From: Cristatella mucedo
Lineage: Eukaryota; Bryozoa; Phylactolaemata; Cristatellidae
DNA length: 64,000 bases
Reading direction: 5' to 3'
NCBI GenBank assembly: GCA_009760855.2
Contig: WPIO01000068.1
Span: forward strand, 1,203,501-1,267,500
A program made the position numbers and the translations under genes. Under the pieces are notes generated by a model. It worked only from the letters and a program-made list of their open reading frames with translations, was not told the DNA's origin and did not search any database. Shown piece by piece: positions 12,401 to 22,044 of this stretch; the stretch's first letter is position 1; each line of letters opens with the position of its first letter.

Positions 12401-14751
12401 TCTACCCGTAATCCAGGCAACATGCTATTACGAAAAATTGTCATTAAATGAAACCATTCTGTCCATGTCAAGTCAGTCAGCCTACTTTCAGCTAAGGAAC
12501 ATTGCCAAAATCCGGGTCTGCTTATATAACAGTGCGACAACCCAACTAGCTCACGCATTTGTTACGTTAGATAAAATACAAATTAGCTGACTTAATAGCC
12601 TCATCTGCACAGCGACAGAAGAGCCATCGCAGCTTTCACCACCACTTGCAGTTGGCAACAAAAGATAGCCCACTGCAGGATTCGAACCCACGACATCGGT
12701 CGTATCGAGCAAGCACATAAACTTCTGGGCTACCACGGTCCAGTCACATGCCTCTAGATTATTGGAGTTCCCTTTATTCAGAACTCCAGGCTCGTGCATT
12801 CCATTGTCTGCAACTGGTGCACAACACAGCCGCTCGTATGGTCAATGGTGTAGCTGCCACATCTACAACCATTTCCGTCTAAGCTTCAATGGCTCCTTAT
12901 CAAGCATCATGGCACCCATTTAAAGATCCTCAGAGTGGCGTGGAGGTCATTTCACTTCCTTGCACCTGCCAACGTATCCAGCTGCCTTGCTCCTCCACTG
13001 TGCTCAGAATGCACCACCTGGTCCTCAGAGTTTAGTCATCTTTCAGCTGTCCCTCATACTAAATTGAAATGTTTTAGTGATCGAGCATTCAGTTCGGGTA
13101 TGCTATGCACCGCAAGTATGGAATTCGCTTCCCGCCCTCGGTCACTCCTTGCAATGACCTTGGGTCTCTGCAAGTGGCAGCTTCTAGAGTAGCTTCTGTT
13201 CCAATCGTTGTCCTCTTACTTAGCTGACGTTTTTTGTTCCGGTTTCCGATTTTCGTGCATGCTTCTAGTGTGCGTTATTCAGTGCATGTTTATAGCCAAA
13301 GGTCTTAATAACCGGTAGCCTCGAGTACATTAACGTTTGCTTTAGCATGCTGGCCTAAGCTCGATACTGGCTTGAGATTTTGCTCGCTTGATACCATACA
13401 TGTCACTAACCCTCGGGTACTGAGTCTCGCGCAGTGAGTCGTGAAGCGCCCGGACAAATATTCAATTCTTTTAGAGTGCGATACACACGGACTATTATTA
13501 TTATTACTATTATAAAAATCATTGCAGCAAATTTCTAGTGCCTAGAAAGAGATCAGGTTCTCCGAGGGTGCTATATCAGATGCATTATTATTATTTTTAT
13601 TTAAATAATGATTCCACGTTCAATAAAGTCTGAGCGGGGACCTCCAATTTAATAAAAATAATTATAATAATGCACTTGATAAAGCACCTTCAGAGAACTC
13701 GATCTCTTTCTAGGCGCTTTACATTTGCTGCAAAGAGAAGCGCGATTGAACGGTGAGTAATATCATGCTTGATAAACATGAATACTATGGTTAGGGGTGA
13801 CATGCACAGGGTCAGCATGCAAATGTGGTTAGATGCAGCATGCACAGTGTCAGCACGCATAAGCACATGAAGGAAGAATCACAGGGACCCACTAAATGCT
13901 GTCCTAAATAGGAGTGTTTTAAAGTATTACACTTTCATATTGGGTGTGCTCAAACGATACGCCGCATTGCATGGCTCACTTGCTTAGGCAGAGTGGATGC
14001 AACTCACTCATTCGAGACAAGTTGAGATGAGCGGTCAGCTAAGTCAAGAAGAAAGTAAAAACTAGCGAGAGCTAGTTTTTACTTTCTTCTTGACTCAGCG
14101 ATCCTACAAATTTCCAATGCAGGAACATGGGTAAAGTGAAACACTGGCAACTGCAAACGCTTAGAACACCTACTACTAGCTGCAAGAGTCCGATACTACC
14201 GTCGCTACTCTGCCGGAAATACTTTCATCAAGGTTCTATGTCATACGTAGCCACCGATTGCAGTCATACCTCTAAGACGCCTTTCCACAGGCTTACCTTT
14301 GAGCCCTAAGTACAAGTTTACGGAATAACCGGGTCGCGCACTCTCGCGCTCTCTTTACGTGCGCTTTGGGTAAGCCAAGGCAGGTGGCACAGAAACCTCC
14401 AGTGATTGTGAGTGTTTTGTATCAACCACTGCGAAAGACGAGATAGGGCCCTGCTGTGCCACTCCCCTCTGTTCATACCTCTGCGGACAAACGAAAGATG
14501 ACTGATATCGAGCGTCACCTCACCTGAGGCAGTGCAGAGCCTCCAGCCGTCCCGGCGACAACTCGGGACTCTTTGCTGATTCTCGGTATGGCCTTGCTCT
14601 CCATCAGACCAAGGTCATAGCTCTCGTCTTCCTCCGACAGTGTCATGCGTTTAACAGCCTACGAACGAGTAAAAAGTTTCGTAGATAGAAAGAAAGAAAA
14701 CCATAATTTCTCTCTCTTTCTCTCTCTCTCTCTTGACTCTATCGTCTCTCA

Positions 14752-14806
<55 letters not shown>

Positions 14807-14815
14807 CTCTATCCT

Positions 14816-14891
<76 letters not shown>

Positions 14892-17800
14892 ACCCGTAGT
14901 CTTTCTCTCTTGCCTCTCACTGCCTTTCTCTCTTTCTTTCTCTTTGAAATGCTCCTTCTTTTTTCCATCTCGAACGGTTGGGTAGTTGGGGAGCAGCTTA
15001 GCTTGGTTAACGGAGGCATTACCTCCGTTAAGCGTTGCTGCTCCTTCATCTTCTCTGCCTCGAGCTGGGCTACCGCCTCGTGCGACATGGCCACGACGAT
15101 GCTGTCGTCCACATCGGCCGCTTGAGCGCTGTCCCTGCTCGATCCGGTGGCAGTGGCAGACCTGAATGATGATGAGTTGGCCGCCGGCCGTTGAGCCACG
15201 GAAGCCAAGAACCCGGAGCTGCTATGCACGCGAGGCAGCAGGAGGGCACACGGTGGCACGAACGCGAGGCCGGTGGAGGTGCGCCGGCACGTGACAGGCT
15301 GCCGTCAGTGCAAGGCCAGAGCCACCGGCTACTTCCAATCCCCCCAAACCCCAAACGCTAACCAGCCTGGCGGGCCTGTGGACCCGAAGTACGGCAGCAG
15401 CTTGCAAGTACAACTAATCAAACATTTGCTCTAGCGCCCTCAGAGAACTCAACCCCTTTCTACTCTGGCTTGCAGGCCAATAAGACACGATCTGAGGATC
15501 TAACGAGTAGAGTAGTAGAGCAGTAGTAATAGAGTAGAGATCTAAGGAGTAGAGCTGATGTATTGGCTGAGTGGCAATTAATAGGGGCCTAGCTACCTCG
15601 ATGGGTTGCTTGGCAGGCTTCCCAATAACATTTCCCTACTAAATTAAAAGATGCCATTCTGCCTAGTCGCATGATTCAATTATAATTTAGACTCTCAAAT
15701 GATGGATGCATAACTCTAGCCCAACTCTATCAGTCATCACCATGTCACCTGACCTGTCTGCAGATGCTGTGCTTCCAAATAGCAGACATACACAGTAACG
15801 ATGGCAGTAGCACCGGTGACTAGCAGTAATAATAATAGCAACAAAAATAATGAAAATAATAATAATAAAGCTGTACAGCACCCTAAGACAGCTAATTCTC
15901 TTTCTGGGCACTTTATATATCTACTAATTAAAGCGAGTAAGCCCGTCCTTCCGTCACGCGGTAAGATGGCGTAGCGTTGTCAGCTATGACTCAACGAAGC
16001 GAGTGCAGTGAGCTCTCGTATTTGAATGAAATCATTTATTTATTTAGTGAGTAAACGCACAAATTTTAGCACGTTTATGTACAAAAAAGAACAGTTCACT
16101 CGAACTGTGGAAACGTCCTGAAGAAATAGTGGACTCTTAATTTCTTTTTAATCTCATCCGACCACGTTACGTAAAGCAAGAGTTCCAAGATATGTTAAGC
16201 ATTCGAACTGAAGACAGGATCTCCAAAGTATTTGAGTTAGTTATTGGCTCAACTAAATCAGCTTGTGCAATCAGTCGCTTACAGTTGGTGCAAAAGTCTG
16301 CAGATACGCTTCTCTGTCGTAAGCATGCATCACAGTTGCCCCATCATACCACTTCTCGCCGACCTGCACTGACTTGCACTTAAGTATCAACGTATCGAAT
16401 TCAAGGTTTTGTCACTCACTTTTCGGTTCGTTCATTCTTTGGCTCCAGATATCCACCAATCAGATCCTCACCAGACTAAGCATCGTACTGCCTACTTTAT
16501 GGAATCTCATTATTTAGCTATATCTCGTGCGAACCTCAAATCCACTGGAGATCATACCTTTTTATTTTTATGCTCCCAAAGCCTGGCACTCACTTCCGAC
16601 TGGCATCACGACAGCTCCTGACTCGGGGACATTGAAAAAGAAGCTAAAACGCATCTACTTATCACAGCACTTAGTGAGTCCATGCGAATCGTCCTTTTCG
16701 TGTGCTCTTGTGTGCTGACTGACACTGCATGCTGCCACTAACCATTATTAGATGCTAACCCTGTGCATGTCACCTCTAAAAATGCTATGTCTTTTGTCAT
16801 TGAGCATGCTCTTCTGTCGCTATACAAAAGAGGCTGTTAAATCAGCTAGTATTTATTTAGTTATTTATTACATTTGGTCATATTGTACCTGGTATGTGAC
16901 AATGGCAACCTGCATATCACAAGGCAATTTTCGTAGTTTTTTTTATCAGGCGCTAGCGCTTGGAAGAAATTCGGAGAAGCTTGATCACGGTCTCGTACGT
17001 ACTATTGGCCATCTGTACTTTCGTAGTCACAAGCCCTCAATAGTGCACAGCCTTCACCGCAGAGTGCATCTCCCACCCTTGATGGCCCCAGGCACGGTAC
17101 ACGCTGATCTATCATCGGAGCGATAGACGTGCTTAAATTTCATATTATGGCACCGTGAGACGTGGTGCTTCAGCGAGGTAACAAACAATGTGCATAACGG
17201 TAAGTCGATGAACAAGCGAAACGTAGGCGTGGCGCTTCGTACTTGGATTAAGCAATTAGTATGGTTGGACTAGACAAAGCGGTGAACACATCCTTGCCTG
17301 ATGACATTTTGGAAGACGGCCTCCTCGTGTGCCGCCGGAGACGAGCTCGCGATGACGGTAGCTATGAAGTGCGACGGCTGCTGCTGTTGTCCTCCTTCGG
17401 CCGATTTCGGCGAGCGGTCCGCCATTTTCAGCGATTCGGGGGTGTGACCCAGCCTGTGAAGCAGCAGGAATAACGCCTGCTGTTGCAGCTCGATGTTTTT
17501 CTCCGTCATAACTCGGACGAATATCCCAAGGCTTTCCGTGGCGAGAATTTGCTTGAACAGCTCCTGCAAGAGACCAAATTAAGCTGATGTCATCTTAAGC
17601 TGATGCAGCACACACGAGTAAGCCTGAAGCGCTGCCAAGCTATTGAGCAAGCAAGGAGGGTGACACCGCCATATACTTCGTAGTTCAATCGAAGGAGTCA
17701 TATAGAAGCGTGTCGGGACCAGAAACAGCAGCGGCCAGCCAGGAGGCGGCAGATGCATTAAGCGATAGCGGCAGCGGAAAACATGGATCGCCCAGAAGCT

Positions 17801-18648
17801 GAAGGCTGAACCTGAAAGATTTCTCTCAGGTCTTCTTTTTCGCTCATCTCGGTCATCGCTTGTATTATCTGGTCGTGCGTCAGATTCGTGTCCTGCCTGA
17901 ACGCATCCAGCAGAGCCGTCACCTGTGGGTCACCGCGCAAGGACAGTCAGCGAGTCGTCTTCGAGTAAGCAGACACGGGCGAGAGAGCGCGAGCGACAGT
18001 GTCGCGCACTCTCAAAGCTTCGAGAGCACGCGAGCGACGACGGAGGAGGGCTGCCGGCTCGGCATACGCACGCCCTACGTTCGGAGCCACCTACCAGCTC
18101 GCGGTAGGCGGCGTGGACTTCTCGATACTCGCGACAGTCCTCGAGGCTCGGATCGAATACTACAACGCGGGCGGTTGCGGCGAATCGGAGCGAATCGGAG
18201 CGCCTGGGTGCGTGCGAGGAAGAAAGGAGCGGAAATTCGCTTGACCGCCACGACTTCCTTCCAATCATGTGCGACCCATTCTACTAGCCGGCCGACTTAA
18301 AAGGAACGCTCACAGCCGCTTCGATCCGCTGGACGCAATACCCGGATGTAAGAGCCCGACGAACACCTTGGCGCGAACCTGCTTGGTGTAGCCTCTCTCG
18401 TCGGCAGTCGGGCTGGCTGGAGGGCGGCTCTATCGAGCGACGACGCCTGACGCCGCCGCCGCCAGCTCAGCAGCAGCAGCGATCGAGAGCGAGGTGGCGG
18501 GCGATTCGATACGACGCCAAAACGCGAACTTACTAAGGCAGTTGCTTTCCATAAAAGAAGCGACCGGAATCTGAAACAGCGGACTGCCGACGAAGCACAG
18601 CAGCTCATCGTACACCCACTCGTTGCCGAGACCGCTTGGACCCGCCAT
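4654..18648 (-). CDS. CFAP36: CFAP36 (CCDC104/BARTL1) orthologue, six-exon gene
   Basis: Six minus-strand exons join in phase: 18648-18534, 18159-18095, 17922-17812, 17563-17298, 15161-15023 and 5073-4654, giving 1116 nt or 371 residues plus stop. From memory of the family, vertebrate CFAP36 is about 340 residues, with an N-terminal BART-like domain that binds the ciliary GTPase ARL3 and a charged helical C-terminus. Here residues 10-125 follow the BART pattern (EWVYDELLCF, CLIFDPSLED, YRELVTALLDAF, IFVRVMTEKNIELQ). HEEAVFQNVIR corresponds to the next conserved block, and GKRQEFLRQQKEKLMAL with the Lys/Arg-rich end to the C-terminus. The likely role is in cilia and flagella as an ARL3-linked protein. 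Introns are GT-AG except intron 4, which looks like GC-AG. The 10-kb intron 5 is filled with LINE and SINE copies. No poly(A) signal was found. Homology is recalled, not searched. Confidence 0.86.
6405..6492 (+). repeat. Tandem duplication of about 43 bp
   Basis: Two copies of a unit containing ACAGAGCGCAGACAGTGCAA and GAAAGAACT, separated only by an A-run length change. It lies in CFAP36 intron 5. Confidence 0.9.
6493..7014. other. Unassigned part of CFAP36 intron 5
   Basis: No repeat family or coding exon recognised on either strand. Confidence 0.5.
7015..9095 (+). mobile_element. LINE-A copy, about 2.1 kb, decayed
   Basis: Runs parallel to the 56.8-59.0 kb copy from AGGTCGTACC (7031) to the 3' hairpin (9030-9066) and ATT tail. 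RT pieces are visible: RPLLKKATLDQ, FLLDLSAAFDTIDQQVLLEH, YGVPQGS and NDDKTNLLVM. The YADD box is lost to a deletion near 8030, and there are several stops and shifts. Confidence 0.93.
9410..9525 (-). mobile_element. LINE-A 3' tail with long (TAA)n
   Basis: About 13 TAA repeats, then TGCACTTGATAAAGCGCCCT and the reverse hairpin to GCTGCAAAGGGA. A 5'-truncated copy of about 70 bp. Confidence 0.88.
9526..10540. other. Mostly unassigned intron sequence
   Basis: A short SINE/LINE-type 3' end (AAGCGCTATACAAACGAC followed by TTATTATT) lies at 9974-10012. Nothing else recognised. Confidence 0.5.
11795..12080 (+). mobile_element. SINE1-type element with GT expansion and doubled tail
   Basis: A box TGGCTCAGTCGGTAAGG, B box GGTTCGAGCCC (11871-11881), body GTGGCATACGTGAGACACC, then a GT/GC microsatellite (11919-11959). 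The 3' end GGGTGCTATGCAAATGAATT is present twice in tandem (12016- and 12047-). Confidence 0.8.
12570..12750 (-). mobile_element. SINE2 copy
   Basis: Reverse complement: TTAGCTGACTTAATAGCCTC, GACAGAAGAGCC, CACCACTTGCAGTTGGCAAC and the B box as GGATTCGAACCCACGAC. The head region is diverged. Confidence 0.75.
13435..13600 (+). mobile_element. SINE1-type tail followed by LINE-A tail
   Basis: GTGAAGCGCCCGGACAAAT to GGTGCGATACACACGG-like sequence with (ATT)n is a SINE1 3' end. Immediately downstream, GCAGCAAATTTCTAGTGCCT and AGAAAGAGATCAGGTTCTCC with ATT repeats is a LINE-A 3' end. Both are 5'-truncated. Confidence 0.65.
13655..13935 (-). mobile_element. LINE-A 3' end, about 280 bp
   Basis: Reverse complement of the tail (TAATAATGCACTTGATAAAG), hairpin and 3' UTR (AGGGTCAGCATGCAAATGTG, AGCACGCATAAGCACATGAA) up to the end of the ORF region. 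Confidence 0.88.
14042..14095. repeat. Perfect 25-bp inverted repeat, 4-base loop
   Basis: Arms 14042-14066 and 14071-14095 are exactly complementary, with loop GAGA. The arm starts AGTCAAGAAG and ends AACTAGC. It lies in CFAP36 intron 5. Confidence 0.97.
14100..14700. other. Unassigned intron sequence
   Basis: No repeat family or exon recognised. Confidence 0.5.
14701..14890 (+). repeat. (CT)n microsatellite, interrupted
   Basis: Two long CT blocks (14758-14803 and 14814-14890) with a duplicated insert (TTGGCTCTATC; TTGACTCTATCG). Open frames through it (Ser-Leu or Arg-Glu repeats) are artefacts. Confidence 0.97.
15023..15161 (-). CDS. CFAP36: CFAP36 exon 5
   Basis: Acceptor CATTCAG, one base completing Arg186, then 46 codons (residues 187-232) ending in the charged helix AVAQLEAEKMKEQQRLTE, with donor GAG|GTAATG in phase 0. 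It sits where CFAP36 has a Lys/Glu-rich helix after the HEE block. A long CT/GA microsatellite starts about 130 bp into the following intron. Confidence 0.74.
15425..15915 (-). mobile_element. Two LINE-A 3' tail scraps with unassigned DNA between
   Basis: CTAGCGCCCTCAGAGAACTC (15433-15452) and a fuller tail at 15825-15915 (AATAATAATAATAAAG, GCACCCTAAGACAGCTAATT, TCTTTCTGGGCACTTTATAT). The DNA between them is unassigned. Confidence 0.6.
16190..16800 (+). mobile_element. LINE-A copy, decayed
   Basis: CAISRLQLVQKSADTLLCRK, SLTFRFVHSLAP and SYLAISRANLKSTGDH-like segments, with the usual 3' UTR words (TTAGTGAGTCCATGCGAATC). The terminus is replaced near 16803 by a SINE2 tail. Confidence 0.8.
16805..16870 (+). 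mobile_element. SINE2 3' tail
   Basis: TGCTCTTCTGTCGCTATAC, AAAAGAGGCTGTTAAATC and AGCTAGT followed by TTTATT repeats. It is joined directly to the LINE-A 3' UTR. Confidence 0.7.
16871..17297. other. Unassigned part of CFAP36 intron 4
   Basis: No repeat family recognised. An open frame at 16752-17126 has no support. Confidence 0.5.
17298..17563 (-). CDS. CFAP36: CFAP36 exon 4, probable GC donor
   Basis: Acceptor CTCTTGCAG, then 88 codons plus two bases (residues 98-185, Arg186 split). It includes IFVRVMTEKNIELQQQALFL, the last BART-like helices, then a Ser/Gln-rich linker and HEEAVFQNVI. No GT donor of usable strength lies at the end. ATCAG|GCAAGG fits a GC-AG donor, and its phase 2 matches exon 5 exactly. 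Confidence 0.8.
17812..17922 (-). CDS. CFAP36: CFAP36 exon 3
   Basis: The exon has 37 codons in phase 0, residues 61-97 (VTALLDAFRQDTNLTHDQII onward to REIFQ). The acceptor is CCCACAG and the donor CAG|GTTCAG, which is weak. The helix pattern continues the BART-like domain. Confidence 0.84.
18095..18159 (-). CDS. CFAP36: CFAP36 exon 2
   Basis: The acceptor TTGTAG precedes TATTCGATC. The split codon A|TA makes Ile39, then 21 codons (FDPSLEDCREYREVHAAYREL). The exon ends CTG|GTAGGT in phase 0. The acidic FDPSLED followed by a helix ending YREL matches the second conserved block of CFAP36. Confidence 0.85.
18534..18648 (-). CDS. CFAP36: CFAP36 exon 1 (start codon)
   Basis: Encodes residues 1-38 plus one base. 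The ATG is at 18648-18646, and the following residues (MAGPSGLGNEWVYDELLCF) align with the first helix of the BART-like domain, as expected for the native start. The exon ends CTTA|GTAAGT, a near-consensus donor, leaving phase 1. Confidence 0.85.
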
Positions 18649-18725
18649 GTTGAAACTAACGTAAACGCTCTTGAGTTGCCATTCAACGGGACAGGTGGAG
18701 TGCACTTCCGCTACGTCATCACTAA
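18649..18725 (-). promoter_or_regulatory. Candidate CFAP36 promoter: ETS and CRE-like sites
   Basis: On the minus strand, 55 to 72 bp upstream of the ATG, GATGACGTAG (CRE-like core TGACGTA, 18720-18711) is followed directly by GCGGAAGTG (ETS/GABP-like, 18711-18703). This pairing is common in animal housekeeping promoters. No TATA box was seen. The role is inferred from motif and position only. Confidence 0.4.
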
Positions 18726-19135
18726 GGGGTGGGGCTTCAACCCCCGATCGATGGCATCACTTTGGTGGGGGGGGGGGGGATGAAGTAGCGTTGGTCTGTG
18801 TATAGGCTAGGCCGACGCTTCGGTCCAGCGACACTAGCCTAGTCAAGAATCTGGCCAGCGATCGTAAGATTATTCGCGCCTTTTGTCGGCTGCCCTATGG
18901 TAGGTAAGGCAGGAGATGACTCCGGGCATGAACGAGGCGCTGCAGCTCGATGAGGCTGGCATTGCTGAACGCTTAGGCTAGTCCGTCTTGGGGTAGCCTC
19001 GGCGGTGTGTGAAACGTGGTGGAATGTTGACCGGAAGTGCTTTACTGTTGCTCATCAACCAGCCGATCTAGGTCAACGAGCAGTAGAGCTGGAGGCTTTC
19101 GGTGAATGAGTTTAAGGTCAAGGTTAAAGTGTTAT
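18726..19135. other. CFAP36 upstream flank
   Basis: Contains a 12-base G run (18768-18779). No exon or repeat family was recognised. Confidence 0.5.
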
Positions 19136-19137
19136 AT

Positions 19138-19415
19138 TGCTTACGCAAGGACAACTACTCTCCTACTGCCGACTATGGCACATCTTTTTCAGCGGTCCTG
19201 AGCTGCTACTTCTATGCTAATCACTACCTCAACTGCTCTCCTGACTCTGCTATGCTTCCCACTTTCTCTTTGTTTCGTGAGACGAAGTCTGTTGGCTACC
19301 GAATGCGTACCGAAAGCCGCTTAGGCTGTGAGTTCGCTATACAAAACTCTCCTGCGTAACACCCACATGGTCTTTATGACTTTGTGGAGTTACAGACGGA
19401 GATACATTGCATATT
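19138..19415 (+). mobile_element. LINE-B 3' end
   Basis: CTCTCCTACTGCCGACTATG, GAGCTGCTACTTC, GTTGGCTACCGAATGCG, ACCGAAAGCCGCTTAGGCT, GCTATACAAAA, ending GTGGAGTTACAGACGGAG and ATACATTGCAT. A clean reference for the 3' terminus of the family. Confidence 0.9.
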
Positions 19416-19454
19416 AGACCGGCTGACAATGGACCGGCAGGAACGTAAACAAAG

Positions 19455-19615
19455 TAAACTAATTTAATAGTCTCATTTATTTAGCGGATGAAGAACCATC
19501 ATGCTATCACTATCACGTGCTGTGGGCAATGAAGGATCGACTGCTGCAGGACTCGAACCCGTGAGCCGGATGCTGAGCAGCAAGCACCTAACCCGTGGGC
19601 TAAGTAAGACCCAGC
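19455..19615 (-). mobile_element. SINE2 copy, diverged
   Basis: Reverse complement of SINE2: TTTAATAGTCTCATTTATTT, GTGCTGTGGGCAATGAAGGA and the B box as GGACTCGAACCCGTGA. Confidence 0.7.
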
Positions 19616-19724
19616 TGCCTTAGGGCCATACTTACGATTTAGAAAACGCTCAAGCTTGATTTAGCCATTCAAAATTTTGTTTAGCACATGCAAAATCTGT
19701 CTGATTTTCATAATATCAATAATA

Positions 19725-19835
19725 GAAATAGCAATAATGCATTCGATATAGCACCCTCAGAGAATTCAACCTCTTTCTAGGCGCTTTGCATCTGCTGTAA
19801 AGGAAGCACGATCGGATGGTTCATAGTACTCTATC
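19725..19835 (-). mobile_element. LINE-A 3' tail
   Basis: CAATAATGCATTCGATATAG, CACCCTCAGAGAATTCAACC and TCTAGGCGCTTTGCATCTGC: a 5'-truncated copy. Confidence 0.8.
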
Positions 19836-20330
19836 GTTTTATCGGGTAACTTTTTATGATGATATCACTAATTTGACAGCTGTTCGCGCCAAAATTTGAC
19901 CTACTAATTTCAGCTTTAATCTTGTCCTTGGATGAGAATGGGGAAATACCAATGTTATCCTTACAAATTGCTGCTTCTATTCAGCAGCCCTGGGAAATAC
20001 TTCCTATTGAAGTTTCTGCATGTTTTGGTTGGTGTATTACTACGAGCTCGCCTCCCGCAGTGGCTCCTGGATAGAAGTCCTTGGCCCAAAGGGCGGTAAT
20101 AGTCTTGATGCAGATTCCTGCTAGACACGGCTCACCTGTCGAACGTGCTTCACCGATATACGCCGTATGTCGAAATTAGCTAAGAACGCCAGCAATAGCT
20201 TAACAACGAGTCTGTATCCTTAACGTAGAGTGTGATATTGCAAAACTTAGGAGAAGCTTCATGCGCACTTGTACTTGTACTTGTACAGTACTTGCCATAG
20301 CGTACACACGTTGATCATTACTCCGAATCA
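19836..20330. other. Unassigned sequence
   Basis: No gene or repeat family recognised. It holds three GTACTT-type hexamers at 20268-20285. Confidence 0.5.
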
Positions 20331-20389
20331 TACATACACAAATACATACATGCATGCATACTTAAATGCATGAACACATACATACATCA
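20331..20389 (+). repeat. Degenerate (TACA)n
   Basis: Repeated CATACATACA-type words broken by TGCATGCAT and AAATGCATG. Confidence 0.85.
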
Positions 20390-20391
20390 AC

Positions 20392-20572
20392 CGTGATGGC
20401 TCACTGTATAAGGTGGTTGCTTTTCACGACCTCGACCAAGAGGTCATAGGTTCGAATCCTGTGGTGGGCGATCCTTTATCACCACAGTAAACGGTGGTGG
20501 GTGCTAGCCGTAAAGGCTCTTCTGTCGCTATACTGAAAGAGGCTGTTAAATCAGCTGGTGTTTCTTCTCCTA
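20392..20572 (+). mobile_element. SINE2 copy
   Basis: A box TGGCTCACTGTATAAGG, B box GGTTCGAATCC, body GGGCGATCCTTTATCACC, tail AGCCGTAAAGGCT, spacer, GCTATAC, GAGGCTGTTAAATCAGCTGG. Confidence 0.88.
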
Positions 20573-20639
20573 CACTGACCATCACTCTGCATTGCTCTTA
20601 TAATCGACATACCTAAAAATGAATAATGGCCGCAAGGAT

Positions 20640-21365
20640 GCTAACAAATTCCGCTCCTGTTCAACCGTGCGTCTCCTTTGCAAATGGCACTGCTGCGATG
20701 GCAACCAGATCGATCAACGGATACAGGGTATAATTGTTGGACTGATCCGTGCAGCCCCGGCACTGCTTGGCTCATTAATACCTAGCTGAAGTGCTGCTGC
20801 ACCAGTTTTAGCCACCTCGTGCCCTCCGGTCCTCCTCTGTGTACAATAAGTTAGCTGGTCCATTCTTTCACTTACAGTCTGTTGTATACAATAGACTGTA
20901 AGTGAAAGTTGTATACTTCTGTTGTATACAACAGAGGCCACGCTGGCAGCAGCATTGTTCAGTAGGCCGCTGTAAATCGGAAGGAGAGCGGTTAGTTCCT
21001 CCAAAGACCACAGTCTCAGCCCTCAAAATTCCAGACATTCAGGTGCCAAATTAGGAATTTCTAGGCTATGCAACTCACTCCCAAAATTCTTAGGCAACGA
21101 CATCTTTTTTCCTGCTGCCGACTCTATCGTAACATTTCCAAACTTCCTGCGCTGCTAATTCCACGCTGATCCTGCTCGGCCGCCCTCCTGACGACCCACG
21201 CTTCTCAATTTCTTTCTGCGGATTGGAATACAGTTTTTTTTAGCAACCGTGTGTGCACCAAAAGCACACCGGCTTTGATTGAGCTATAGAAAGCTCTCCA
21301 GCTGCACACCCACTTTGTCATTTTGACTTCGTGGGGTTACACGTAGGATGCTAACGCACACGCAA
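20640..21365 (+). mobile_element. LINE-B copy with a palindromic patch
   Basis: GATCAACGGATACAGGGTAT, CACCAGTTTTAGCCACCTCG, ACAATAAGTTAGCTGGTCC, a palindrome (20865-20935), then TTCCTGCTGCCGACTCTATC and CTTCGTGGGGTTACACG. Confidence 0.8.
20865..20935. repeat. Inverted repeat plus adjacent palindrome
   Basis: Arms 20865-20880 (CTTTCACTTACAGTCT) and 20893-20908 are perfect complements around a 12-base loop. Ten bases later TCTGTTGTATACAACAGA (20918-20935) is a perfect 18-bp palindrome reusing the loop core TTGTATACAA. Confidence 0.95.
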
Positions 21366-22040
21366 GAAATATCCTGCACCTCATTATCCGAATTCAGAAA
21401 GCGTTAATAACCTCGAGATCTGTCCTACTCTAGCGGATTTGTCTCGCCGAAGTTTAAACATTTATAAACAGGTATCATGCCTGTTCATAAATACTGTGAT
21501 GGAAACACTAGAGGAGATACAGCACTTATACACGGGGTATTTGCGGTTGGATCTCCACCCAGCCACACCGACTAAACTTTTTCTGCGCGGGGCACTTTTC
21601 TAGAGGCTCTTTACAAGTCGCTCTGAGAGAATTGTCTAGAGATTCAGTTCCCTTAAACCACTATGAAAAAAATATTACTGTTCCGTTCTGTTTTCCCTTG
21701 GCGTCTGTATGTATGGCTTTTTTCTTTTGCCCTTTGCATGTTGACCTGTCCATGATTAGGAGCATATCATTAACTGGGGAATTATTAGCCAGCGGCGCTG
21801 GGTGTCTTCTTAGTTGCTTTTGAACGCTTTTCTACTAATGATACTAGTGTATTGCTGTCAGCTTGTCTGAGCACGATATCTTGCTTGCCATCAAAACGTA
21901 ATTATAGAGTCTCTTACAGCGAGATCTAGTTAGATGGTCAATTATCCTAAGATACTACATAAAATATTACTAATACTATTATTATTACTAACTAGTTGCC
22001 ATGCTTCTTTTCAGCTCATATAAAGTGCGTGTAAACTGGT
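21366..22040. other. Unassigned sequence
   Basis: No repeat family or exon recognised. A 63-codon open frame (21632-21823) has no recognisable feature. Confidence 0.5.
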
Positions 22041-22044
22041 CCTT

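Larger units (their letters stand above)
10541..13200 (+). mobile_element. Old LINE-A-related element, heavily decayed
   Basis: Pieces in the right order: an endonuclease-end-like GEFNINFDNPSD (10638-), an RT-start region (RTAIVRTLIKKSTLDHES, 11361-), an LDPIDHRILPEHLS-like palm region (near 12120), SAYFQLRNIAKIRVC (12480-) and a C-terminal part up to 13190. It is split by a SINE1-type element (11795-12080) and a SINE2 (12570-12750). This is the only place where a possible endonuclease part is visible. Confidence 0.65.
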
